The translations under genes were made by a program, and so were the position numbers. Below, piece after piece: positions 1-10,229 of a DNA stretch of 64,000 nucleotides. Positions within the stretch are counted from its first letter, which is position 1, and each line of letters starts with the position of its first letter. This DNA comes from Apodemus sylvaticus (taxonomy: Eukaryota; Chordata; Mammalia; Rodentia; Muridae). Location: positions 3,161,224 through 3,225,223 of the forward strand of contig NC_067478.1 in the NCBI RefSeq assembly GCF_947179515.1. Reading direction: 5' to 3'. The notes under the pieces were generated by a model that had not been told where the DNA came from, made no database searches, and saw nothing but the letters and a program-made list of their open reading frames with translations.

Positions 1-554
1 CACCCACTCACTAGATCCCATTAGGTGGCTTGTTGATTATTTCACCAAGCCAGTGCAGCGTGCCTAAGAGAACAAAGGCCGTCTGGCCAGGCAGCAGGGG
101 CTGTGAGGTGGCTAGAAAGCAGATCATCACAGTGGGCATCACAAACCTTGAGTGGCCATTGTCCACGCAGGGATGTCACAGCAGTTTTGCGCTGAGCTTC
201 AGATACCCTGAAAAATCCCATCAAGTCATTCATTACAACCTAAACTTGATTTAACCCGTCACTGTGACTCTGCTACCTGATTAGTATGCCAGCCCTCCAG
301 ACCCCCCCAAAACCAGTTCACCATGGCCTACAATGAAATACACACCAGCCACGGTCCCATCACCACTGAGCTCAGGGTTATGTCCAGGTGGCTCCTCTCA
401 GTAGAACACAGATTGTAGATACAAGGACAAGGTGCCGCTAAAGAATATCCCCCCCCCTCCCAGTGAAAGCCAGCCAAGGGAGCACTAGTTAAAATCCTGG
501 GCTGTGCATGCCTTCAAGTTGTTTGGAAATCCTAACAGTCAAGAGGCAGTGGAG
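1..554. other. unique sequence, no gene seen
   Basis: I see no repeat, splice pair or convincing coding frame. The two short frames at 30-254 and 42-233 overlap on opposite strands and have no gene-like features. If the minus-strand gene ends near 568, this is its downstream flank. Confidence 0.4.
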
Positions 555-593
555 TTTTTTTTTTTTTTAAAGAAAAAACACCCAATTTTTATT
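555..593 (-). terminator. candidate polyadenylation site
   Basis: Read on the minus strand, AATAAA (588-593) is followed about 20 bases later by a genomic run of 14 A (plus-strand T at 555-568). The flanking 594-1,030 is AT-rich unique sequence typical of a 3' UTR. It is oriented to end a transcript coming from the CpG-island promoter near 18.9 kb. A genomic A-run at the cleavage point can also mark a retrocopy or cause internal priming, so this is not proof of an mRNA end. Confidence 0.45.
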
Positions 594-2728
594 AAACAAA
601 TCCATTGTTTTTCCTGATATAACACAATTACCAGGTCAGAATGGTGATTTATGCAATTTAAGAAACAAGATTACTTTAAGTCAAAGTTTGAAGCACAAAT
701 AAAAAAGTACATTTGTGAATAAGATTTGTCTAAGTTCAAACAATGTTGTACACACCATGTCAATTGGTACGGATGCCCCTGTGACTCAACAATGTAACAT
801 TTTCCACTGGTGAATTTTAATCTAAATTATGTCTTCATTTTGGCTCTGTACAATATTCAAGAAAACCACCAAATCACCAAGGATAAAATGGAAGCTTAAG
901 GTTCATGACCTCTGGGCACTCTATGAACAGATTCCATTAACGTCTATCCCAAGCAGGCTGCACCACAGTTAAAATAATGAGTACAATCAACAGTGAATGG
1001 ATAAAGACACAGAAAGGACTCCTGTTTTGGGAAATTTTTAAAAAGTAAGCTGGCACGATCCCGCGTTAGTGCTGGCACGGGCAGGCCACAGGGCTCCAGC
1101 CGGGTAATCTCAACTCAGTAGTCTCTCTGCCCGCCAACTCTCCAGTGGGGCTGGAGCCCCCAAACCCCCTGCAGATCACTACACCAGCTTCTCTCCGGCT
1201 AGCCCTGCAGAGTCTGGCTCGCTTGTCCCTGGACCACAGTATTCCTCCGCCACTGATGGTCTAACTTTCTAGTAACCAAGTAAATCAAAACTCTTGAACA
1301 TTATCTTTAACTAATCAGATTTAAGTATCAATAAATTATTAATTTACAAGATGCCAATACAATTATTTCAGAGCCAACTGATAATGATAAAAGCTTTATC
1401 CCAATTATTCTAACCTTATGATGTCATAACTACCCGGGGCTGGTTCAAGCCATACTGGTTCAAGTCCGCCTCCATTCTCCTTCCTCTTCTCTCTCTCCTG
1501 AGAGGCTTTGTCTCCAGCCCCTAGCTCCACCTCCCTTTCCCTGTCCAATCACAGGCCTTCTCTTCACTAATGTACTCGGACAGGTAAAAATCTGCGACAG
1601 ACTCCTACAAATGAATTTATTTTCAATTCACGCAAAGGTGTTTTTCAACATTTAATGAAGTTAGAAACCCCAAATACTGACCAGTGTTTAGGTAGAGAAA
1701 ACACACTTATCTTTCCTGTTTTCTGAGAAACTGTTCACTCTAAAGCCCAGACTAGCACTCCTGCCTTGCTCACCCCCTCCTGAGTTGGGACCACCACATC
1801 TGGATTCCACCACTCCTCACAGGCTAAAGCAGGTAAGCACAAGTTGGGCCCCTTCTTCAGGGTTCACAGTAACTTTCCATCTTTAATCTACAATGATGCC
1901 CACACTCCTGCATGGAGAAATGGGTGTGGCCGCGCTTTGTTCACCTTGGGTAGTGCTGCTGTGCCCAGCCCTCAGGCAAGTGCAGGCCCACTGCAGCTTT
2001 GCAGAGGGGGACTTGAACCCTGTCTGTATCTAGCTTCCCATGCGGCCAACACAGACAGGTCAGGAGACCAGGCAGTGCCACTACTACATACAGGCTCCAT
2101 ACTGCCCATGCTACCGCCTTAGTGGTCTTGACCCAAACACTCACCTCTTGCCTGGTGTATACGGCTGACACAATATATAATAATTTTATGGGGGAAAAGC
2201 TAATGTTCTAAACTCAGTACCTGCATGTTAAGAGTCCTGAACACACAATCCATTAGCATACAGTCTTAGCACCTAACAAAGCACCCTTCACGGTACCTGA
2301 AAACCATCCCTGCTCTGCACGGTGGCCCTGGAGAGTGGAGGACAAATGCCTGCCCACAAGTAGAATGAAAACAGGATAAAAGAGAGCCGACAGTTTTAAG
2401 CAGCAACATGCAGATCAAAGAATTTCTTTTGTAGAAAGATTCAAAAATGGAAGAATTCTAAGCACCATTCACCAAAACACCACCACTACCCTGGCCAGTC
2501 TACCCAGAAGAGAAGCAGGGCCTTGTCCAAAAGGCGACTGCTTTTTTTCTCATTGGCAACTTCCAGGCAAAGGCTGCCGATACCCTGCCAAGCACACCTG
2601 CCAATGTCTTAAGGGTCCATAATCATATAGGTCACAATTTCCCATTTCTGAAGGGAACCATGTAATTCATGTAACGCCTCTGTGGGAGACTCTTCAATAG
2701 CAAAAGAAAAACTCAAAAAATGTAAGCT
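569..2728 (-). other. candidate terminal exon with short C-terminal frame and 3' UTR
   Basis: On the minus strand a good acceptor (pyrimidine-rich tract ending TTTTTGCAG, AG at 2,729-2,730) opens a frame from 2,728 to a TAA at 2,609-2,611. It gives 39 residues if entered in phase 0, ending in IVTYMIMDP. After the stop comes about 2 kb without a long frame, leading to the AATAAA at 588-593. An LTR-like repeat seems to sit inside (about 1,033-1,622). I do not recognise the peptide. The acceptor, stop and poly(A) order is consistent with a last exon, but no matching upstream coding exon is certain. A frame entered at 2,685 in the alternative phase would give the same C-terminus. Confidence 0.3.
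1033..1622 (-). mobile_element. LTR-like interspersed repeat, family unassigned
   Basis: The minus strand reads like a rodent solo LTR: it starts near TGTAGGAGTCTG (about 1,610), has a purine-rich GAGAGAGAAGAGG stretch, and ends with a GC-rich block carrying CCAGCCCCACTGGAGAG and GAGCCCTGTGGCC. The sequence resembles dispersed mouse LTRs from memory only. No clean target-site duplication is visible, so the ends are approximate. Confidence 0.35.
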
Positions 2729-2820
2729 CTGCAAAAACAGATAGAGCTTTTAAAATGGGGTAAGGGATACCACAAATACTTTAACCTGGTATTCCTATGA
2801 AACTTAGAAACAAAAACAGC

Positions 2821-2973
2821 GCCGGGCGATAGTGGCGCACGCCTGTAATCCCAGCACTCTGGGAGGCAGAGGCAGGTGGATTTCTGAGTTCGAGGCCAGC
2901 CTGGTCTACAGAGGGAGTTCCAGGACAGCCAAGGCTATACAGAGAAACCCTGTCTCGGAAAAAAAAAAAAAAA
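2821..2973 (+). mobile_element. B1: B1 SINE
   Basis: Full-length B1: GCCGGGCGATAGTGGCGCAC start, A-box/B-box-like 7SL-derived body, CCTGTCTCGG end and a 15-base A tail (2,959-2,973). Confidence 0.95.
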
Positions 2974-3650
2974 TATTAACTGAAGTTGCAAAATACTCCT
3001 GAAACACTATAGGGAAAGACCTCAGACATAGAAGAAAATGATGATGGATCCAGTAACCAAATCAAGGTTTCAGAAAACCCACAGCTGCAGAAGAACTTGC
3101 CTAAGTCTAAGTGGCTCACCTGGTCACAGTGAGCACAGCTGACCACAGTGTCTCATCTCCAGAGGAGATGTGTGGCTCACAGCTTCTCCTGCATCTACTT
3201 ACGCAGTAGTCTAAGGAATCTGTACAAATTTATCTTTGTGTATTTTTCTTCTTGCTCTCTAAATGTATGTTTTACTTTTCTAGTTATCTATGAACTCAAA
3301 GATCACCTGACTTTATGTATATATGCCTCTCATAGAACTAGTATAGATTTACACTACGGTTATTTTCCAAGTTCCCATTAGGATAAAATTACCTTATTCA
3401 TCCTGTAAGAATTTTGAATTATTATTAACTATGGATAAGATCACTGCATAAAGCACATACATTATAAAACCACATGCCAACAATTCATTTTTAAAAAAAT
3501 GTACACAAGAACAAATCCAATCATTTAAAGAAAACACTGCTCTAATTCCGGAATGTCATAACCTTTGGATTTATTTCCAGGATTTAAAAAACTTTACTAA
3601 ATGTGTAAGTCTGAAAGCAGAGGTGTAAGCTACAGTTCTGTGGTTTCCCT
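2974..3650. other. unique, intron-like sequence
   Basis: No repeat is recognised. Two isolated minus-strand donor-like sites lie here (CAG|GTGAGC near 3,118 and CTGC|GTAAGT near 3,206) without good matching acceptors, so no exon is called. Confidence 0.3.
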
Positions 3651-3656
3651 GCTTAC

Positions 3657-3734
3657 CTTCTTCAGCTGTATATTCTTTAAGGATAGTCTTTCTGAAGTGA
3701 CCCCACTCTTCCAAAGCACACAGAATGAAATGTC
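3657..3734 (-). other. weak candidate exon
   Basis: A good minus-strand donor (GAAG|GTAAGC, exon edge 3,657) follows a 78-base stretch open in two frames. One frame runs DISFCVLW...IQLKK in phase 0 and would join the 2,728 frame. The acceptor side (GTAAG at about 3,735) lacks a pyrimidine tract. Chance is a real possibility. Confidence 0.15.
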
Positions 3735-3861
3735 CTTACATTGTACCCTTAAGACATTTTAGGCACACAAATGGCTGAGAAACAGGAAGTACACTGGCTA
3801 CCCCATAATGACTATACCACCCAACCCCCCCCCTTACCATAGTGACATTCCGAGTACATTT

Positions 3862-3913
3862 GGGGTTTTTTTTGTTTTTTTTTTTGTTTTTTTTGTTTTT
3901 GTTTTTGTTTTGG
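3862..3913. repeat. T-rich (TTTTG)n tract
   Basis: Runs of T broken by single G. Read on the minus strand this is a (CAAAA)n-type A-rich tract. Confidence 0.85.
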
Positions 3914-4678
3914 TCAGTTCTATAACATCAATCCTGCAGTTAATGACACTTTGGTATTATATGAAATTTATCACTAAAGGTTTTTTGTCAAATAAAAATC
4001 ATGCATGTCAACAGTTATAAAACTATGAATGCCAGTACTATAGTGAATGACCACAGAAGAACTAAATCCTGCCTCCTGTTGAATACTTAGTCCTTCCTCA
4101 TGTGCAATTCTTCTAATACAAGATTATGATAGACATCTTAACATAGAAAAAATTTTCTTAGCTAATTCTGATAATAGAAATGCTAGCAGCACTGTGGGTT
4201 TTAAAGATAAAAAGAACACTTAAGCTGTGCTTAATAACACTGACTGATACTCAGTCAACATGGCTACAAAAACTGATAGAATGTGAGTTAACACCAAGTC
4301 CACAGAAGGCACCACAGAAGTCATTTGCTTCCCAAGGTCTTGTCATGATCAACTGTGACCCAGCGTGATTTACCATCCTGCCTATCTCCCAGCACCATCC
4401 CCGTCCTGGCAGTGCTTCTTCAGCCTGCTTGAAACCTCAACACTTGTTCTGTCTTGTCTGTTAGATTTTGGCACTTTATTTTTATGAAGCACATATATGC
4501 ACCATACTTAAGGTCTCTGAATATGCATATTTAAAACAATCACATACTTCAATTTTACAATTATAACTTTGCATTTATTGTCAGCCTCACCAATGAGTAC
4601 TCAAGACAGAACCAACCCTTCCGAGTGCCAACAAATATTAAGATGGTCCTTTATGAGCATCACCTAGAATATCTTATT

Positions 4679-4864
4679 AAAAAGAAAGAAAGAAAAAAAG
4701 AAAGAAAGAAAGAAGGAAGGAAGGAAGGAAGGAAGGAAGGAAGGAAGGAAAGAAAAGAAAAGAAAAGAAAAGAAAAGAAAAGAAAAGAAAAGAAAAGAAA
4801 AGAAAAGAAAAGAAAAGAAAAAGCAAGCAAGCAAGCAAGCAAAGCAAAGCAAAGCAAAGCAAGC
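4679..4864 (+). repeat. compound purine microsatellite
   Basis: A purine-only tract passes through (AAAG)n, (AAGG)n, (AAAAG)n, (AAGC)n and (AAAGC)n over about 185 bases. The Lys/Glu-rich and Phe/Leu/Ser-rich frames across it are products of the repeat, not genes. Confidence 0.95.
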
Positions 4865-5025
4865 ATGGGCTGGCAAGATGACTCAATAGGTAAAGGCACT
4901 TGGTACCAAGCCTGGCAACCTGAGTTCCATCTCTAGGGCCCAGGAAAGGACCAACTTCCCCAAGTTGTCCCTCTCATGCCTACTGCATGTGTACAGTAAA
5001 GAAAAATACAACAAAATACATTCTT
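4865..5025 (+). mobile_element. B4/RSINE1-type SINE
   Basis: The tRNA-like head (GGGCTGGCAAGATGACTCAATAG form), GACCAACTTCCCCAAGTTGTCC middle and CA-rich tail match the rodent B4/RSINE1 layout. It abuts the compound microsatellite. Confidence 0.7.
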
Positions 5026-5145
5026 TTTAATAACAGACACCAGCATGACATCAATCAGCCAGCATCTAAGCATGGGAAATGGGCCCTACAGCCCCAGCCC
5101 AGAGCTGAGGAGCTAATGAACGCTCAGGGAGGGAGTGGGATTTCT

Positions 5146-5337
5146 TTCTTTTTCTTTTTAAAAAGATTTATTTATTATTATATGTAAGTACACTGTAGCT
5201 GTCTTCAGACACTCCAGAAGAGAGCATTAGATCTCATTACAGATGGTTGTGAGCCACCATGTGGATGCTGGGATTTGAACTCAGGACCTTCAAAAGAACA
5301 GTCAGTGCTCTTAACCGCTGAGCCATCTCTCTAGCCT
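5146..5337 (-). mobile_element. B2: B2 SINE with target-site duplication
   Basis: Reverse-oriented B2: AATAAATAAATC-type tail at the left, CACTGTAGCTGTCTTCAGAC body and AGCCATCTCTCTAGCC head at the right. Direct repeats of GGGAGTGGGATTTCT (5,131-5,145) and GGGAGTGGGGTTTCT (5,338-5,352) flank it, with one mismatch. Confidence 0.93.
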
Positions 5338-5758
5338 GGGAGTGGGGTTTCTGAAAGAAAATGGACTCCAGTAGTAGGTCAGCCATATTACAATGGATGG
5401 CCCCACACCTATGAGCATGTGAGTGTCATAAACTGGAACCTATGGGCTATTAACAAAGAGGACATAAAATCTGGAGTTTTCTGAGGTGGCAGGTAGGCCT
5501 GGAAGGAGTGAGGAGGAGGACTGTGGGTGAACAGGATCAGAGTGTATTAATTATATCCACAGAGGAAATTCTCAACAACTAACAAGTCTTTTAAGCATCT
5601 TTTCTGTCCAGCTCATCAGGCTCACAGACACAGAAACAGAGCAGTAGGCATCACACCAGCTGCTTCAGTGAGGACAGTGTCAGCTCTTTAGCAGGTTTTA
5701 GGTTTTTATTTTAAGGTTAAAAAAAAAAAAATCACCGCTTACTAATTTGTAGTGAGAA

Positions 5759-5910
5759 GCCGGGCAGTGGTGGTGCACACCTTTAATCCCAGCACTTGGG
5801 AGACAGAGGCAGGCTGATTTCTGAGTTCGAGGCCAGCCTGGTCTACAGAATGAGTCCCAGGACAGCCAGGACTACACAGAGAAACCCGGTCTTGGGGGGG
5901 GGGGGGGGAA
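5759..5910 (+). mobile_element. B1: B1 SINE with 16-bp target-site duplication and poly-G tail
   Basis: Full B1 flanked by a perfect duplication ACTAATTTGTAGTGAG (5,741-5,756 and 5,929-5,944). The usual A tail after CGGTCTTGG is largely replaced by a run of 15 G (5,894-5,908). Confidence 0.95.
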
Positions 5911-5944
5911 ACAAATCCAAAGAATAAAACTAATTTGTAGTGAG

Positions 5945-6838
5945 TACATGGATGTTTTGGTGCAGCATTATCTATACCTTACATAGAACTAAATACAAAC
6001 AAAAAAATATACATTAGCATTTCAAATAAATATTAAAGCTCAATGTTATTTTGAAACTTAATCTCTGTGCTTCTAAAGCTTACAATTATTAAAATGGAGC
6101 CATCCTGAGGGGAAAAGCCAGTTCTTAACAAGTAACTCCATGTTTAAGGTGGGCAACACCTGTAAGCCCATCAAGTATGTTTTATAATTTAATAAGGGTT
6201 CAATATAATAATAATTTTAAAAGTCACCATTACAATTATATGCAAAAAAAAAAAAACCCATTGGAATCCATTCACAACAGCATCAAGAAAAAGCAAACAG
6301 GCAGGAGAGGGGTGCGAGTCAGAGCACTGGGAGATCTTGCTTTCTAACTACAAAGGGCCTTGTCGGATGGAAGTGCCAGCTCTAGAACCTGGTTAGTTCA
6401 ATGTACTCACTCTTTAAATAAAACCACTTTCCTCTGTCTCCCGAAGCTGATGTGGGGAAGCCACTCCAACACTTGTGCCTCCCTGAGCTCCCTCAGCGCC
6501 TGCCAGCATGCCTATGCTTCATGAAAGTAAGACTGACTTACATGCTCATGCTTCTGAGGCACTGAAAATTTATTCTCATTTTCCACAAAGGCAGACAGAA
6601 ATGGAAAGCAAGTCTTCCAACCACCTGGACAGAGCTAGAAGACTTGACAAAGCGTTCAAGAGGCTGCCTCGTCACGCTAAAAGCCGTTTTCACCTGTACC
6701 TCTCTCTCTCTACAGTAAACCCACATCTACATTCCATCAGACACCACTAAAAAGTAAAAATCAAACTAATGTAGCCATCAGATATGTGTTAAAACTGACA
6801 CCCATCAGAAAGCATAAAGGATGTGGCACACCCTCATT

Positions 6839-6842
<4 letters not shown>
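5945..6842. other. unique AT-rich sequence
   Basis: No repeat beyond short A runs (6,244-6,256). The 80-codon plus-strand frame at 6,508-6,750 and its minus-strand shadow have no recognisable domain and no splice or promoter context, so no gene is called. Confidence 0.4.

Positions 6843-6889
<47 letters not shown>
6843..6889. repeat. (CA)n microsatellite
   Basis: About 23 uninterrupted CA units. Confidence 0.97.
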
Positions 6890-6890
<1 letters not shown>

Positions 6891-9800
6891 AGTTAAAATG
6901 TTAGACAGTACCCTACTACCCATATGGTAATTTTTAAAATAGCATACTGGAAACATGATTAAAGGCAAAAATACACAGCACACAAGGAACAGGACAAAAG
7001 AATCTTTACAAAGACACACCACAACAAGAAACAATATTTCAAAGAAAAAAACCAGAATTGAGCAATAAGAACAGTTAAGGCCGTCTGTCTGTCTGTCTCA
7101 GATGACCAGTTAGAAAGGTGATGACAACCACAGCCAAGAGGGCTCATCAAACTGGCTAGAAGCAAAGCTAGCACAAAGTCTATCACTTAACATCTCCTAC
7201 TTTAAAACCTCATTTGTTAACAACAAAGGAAGCAGAGGCATTCCACCTGCACAGTATAACAAAAAGGCTGTAAACTACATCCACAGGACTGAAAAAGAAT
7301 CTATGTTAATATTCACCCAGTGGACAAACTAAGTATTTTTTGTTACTGGTATTACAATAGGACCACCCCCCCACGCCCCCAGGCAGCAACAGCAGCCAGT
7401 TGGACAAAGTACGGGCAAAGTACTCTGCAAGTGGTCAAGCACAAAGGGGAATACACTCTATCTGGAAAAGGCACTACATGGTGACCAACTTCATGCAGGC
7501 AGGGAACCATAGCAGCCTGGGGATCAATGAAGATGCAGAATAAAACTCCAAGTAAACCAGGAGCCACTGAACAAGTAGTGTGACTTTAGAATCAGAATTT
7601 CCCAAGCTCTCTAGAGGCTTAAGACTCCACCCCAGAGTTCACATGGGAGATGAAAAGGGTGTAAGAAGAAAAGACAGTAGGTCGACCAGTAAAGTAGTTA
7701 CTGTAGCCAATCAGACAAGACTTCCCCTGCAAGTTTTCAACATTACCAAGCATGCAAACACATAGGTTTTGCATACAACTTGCAGAACCAATACAAATTT
7801 GAAACAGTGTCCTGTGTGTGTGTCAAAATAGGAAAATTGAATAAATGCCCAAGAATAAATTCTTGTATTGGACCTCCTATTCTATGTTAGCCAAATACTG
7901 AGACAGCGCATTAAAAGCCTAAAAGTTAAGTGACTGACTACATGGCCTCTATGCAGATGCAGAAAGCACTACTAACTTGGTTCATAAGGCAAAACTGCTA
8001 AAACATAAAGCAAAAGTTGTATTCTCTCTTTGGGGGGGGGGGGGGACTGTCACTGTTTTTCTTAAAGCCAGTTGTTACTGATGTAACCAAGCCTTGAACT
8101 CTATGAGTTTCCCAACTAATAAACTACGCTTTTCAGTTCAAACCCTGATCTGTCTGTAGCCTAAGTCAGGTGCCCAGCCTTGTAAATTCAAGCCTACTTC
8201 TTGCTTCTCCAGAGTTTTTGCTGGCTAGGTCAGAACTTCAGATAAAGAAATCCTACCCAACTTCCCATTCCCCACGGTAACTGCAGCTGTACCCACAGCC
8301 CAGCTTTCTCAGTGCTGCACACTCCAGTGTGGCTCTTCCATGCCTAGGAAAGGCAAAACTGCATTTCAAGATGATCTCCACATCCAGAATATAGGCAGTT
8401 AGTGGCAGAACTCCAGAAGTAGTTGAATGTTTTACTTTCCCTCCCTTATGAAAAAAATCTTCCTCACCTGCACTTGTTACAAGTTTCTCTTCCCCATCAA
8501 ACAAACCAGAACTCTGGTTTCAAGCTTTCAAGACATGCCCTCAGGGGACTGAAACTTCACCTTCAGTGTCTAAGTCTACAAAGTGAGCAGCATATATTAA
8601 ACCCAAATATATGATAGACTAACATGCTTATCAGAAAATAAAATGTACTCTGTGAAGTATGGATAACACCATACTAAGGAGGTGGATTTGCACCCCAAGA
8701 ACTTCATTTCTCACCTTCACTTTCTGTGTGTCTAACACAGCTCTGACCTCACAAAGCAGGAGCAAGGAGCAGCCAACCTGACACTTCATCACATTCTCAC
8801 CAAGGACAACAGCAGGTGACTTTTTTTTTGATTAAACGGACTAAGCCACAATAAGAGGAAGAAAGGGTTTAAGTGGGATAACAGGTTACTAAGAAGGTCA
8901 TCTCTTAGTTGTTTACATGTGAACCTTCAAAACAGGTTACGTGAACATATAACTGGGCGAAATGACCTAGGAAAACCACACAGTTTTTTTGGGAAAAGGT
9001 ATTTCAGGCTATCAAGTATGTAATAAATCAAAATTCAGATTCAATATATGTTAAGACTTTTAAAATCTTTAAAGATCGACCAAGAAGATCTGCAAGTGTG
9101 CTCAGGTGTCCCCACACGAGTCCATCTTGTGCTTGCTAAGCAAGAACTCCACAGCCAGGAAGAGATGATACAGGACCCTGGCATGGCACTTTTAGTGTGT
9201 CACATGGTACTTATGTTAACCCTTAAAGGACAGTAAAGACAAACCATCAGAACCCAGACTTCACAAGCAACACTAAGTAGTAACACACAAGGTTAAAAAT
9301 CAAACAAAGGACCCAAAAAAGGAATTTGGAGTGTGCTGGCAAGAAACCCCAAGCAGCAGCTGCTCCTTAAGATGGGACTTCAAGCCTTGCAGCTATGAAG
9401 TTCCCTGATATTTAAGGTGTTTCAGAAAGCAAATATTTTACTGAGAATGTGTCTGCATTTTGTTATTTTGTTACAAAGAACTTGAAGACTTGCCCCTCAT
9501 CTTTGTCACATTGTGTACCGTTCGTTACCTGGAGCTGCACATCAACAAACACCCCAACAAACATGGTGCTTTATTTTGTCAATCTTGTGATCAACAACAA
9601 CAGTTTCACGACACAAACATCATAAATATGATACACAGATTCCTCACCTATTCAGCAAACATTTTAGCAACCACCACAGGTTCTGGGGATGGTCCCGCTG
9701 AAGAGCTTCAGGCTTTCTGCAGGGTAGCTTTTAAGCAGGAAGAGGCACCATGAAGGAGCAGAGCAGAAACGGGCAGGAAAACTCAATACTCTATGCAAGG

Positions 9801-9980
9801 CCACAGACGGTACAGCTGTTACCCTTTAGGAACTACACTTTGAGCTCAGTGGTTTAATTTGAAAAGAGATGGGTGGAGTGTAACAAAATGGCGCTGAAAC
9901 CAATCACGGAAGTTCTCCAGTCTGCAGTACAAAGTGAGTGAATTTATTTGCTGGATAATTGGGAGTCTTATTTTTCTTCT
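6890..9980. other. unique intron-like sequence
   Basis: Mostly unique, AT-rich sequence with a (GTCT)n run (7,081-7,098), a 14-G run (8,032-8,045) and a probable old MIR end on the minus strand near 9,650-9,690. Short frames are present but none is recognised. A candidate minus-strand exon at 8,468-8,575 is listed separately. Confidence 0.4.
8468..8575 (-). other. weak candidate non-coding exon
   Basis: Minus strand: acceptor CTCACTTTGTAG and donor CAG|GTGAGG enclose 108 bases. All three frames contain stops, so if used it would be untranslated or part of a non-coding RNA. Its orientation agrees with the promoter at 18.9 kb. Confidence 0.18.
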
Positions 9981-10078
9981 CTTAGACAGGGTCTCACTGT
10001 GTGACCTAAACTTGCTAGGTAGCCTGGCCTGCCTCTGCCCCTCTTGTGCTGGTTCTCAGCACTGGTGACAGGACAGAT
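9981..10078 (-). mobile_element. old B1-like SINE fragment
   Basis: AGACAGGGTCTCACTGTGTG followed by GGCCTGCCTCTGCCCC is the degraded reverse complement of a B1/proto-B1. Confidence 0.55.
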
Positions 10079-10158
10079 TATTGTTGCTATAATTCACAAG
10101 CCTGTAAGAAAGAAGGGACACCAGTCAAGCAGGCACAACAGCGGGCCAGGTGACTCAC

Positions 10159-10217
10159 CTTAGCTCAGACCTGGGCAGTAACACCAGGCACTAACACAGC
10201 GTGCAGGAGTAACAAAA
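10159..10217 (-). other. candidate short exon, minus strand
   Basis: The minus strand has a strong acceptor (TTTTCTTCTCTATACTCAG) and a strong donor (CTAAG|GTGAGT) 59 bases apart, the best internal splice pair in the left half of the window. All three frames hit a stop, so it would be an untranslated or non-coding exon. No expression evidence is available here. Confidence 0.27.
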
Positions 10218-10229
10218 CTGAGTATAGAG

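Noticed and set aside
2100..2150. Minus-strand donor GAG|GTGAGTG near 2,129
   Set aside because: Good donor sequence, but it lies inside the predicted 3' UTR with no matching acceptor to its left; left uncalled.
4625..4936. 103-codon Lys/Glu-rich frame
   Set aside because: It is a translation of the compound purine microsatellite.
9649..9722. Minus-strand exon with donor AATAG|GTGAGG
   Set aside because: The sequence TAAAATGTTTGCTGAATAG is the usual end of a MIR element, so the splice-like signals are probably incidental.
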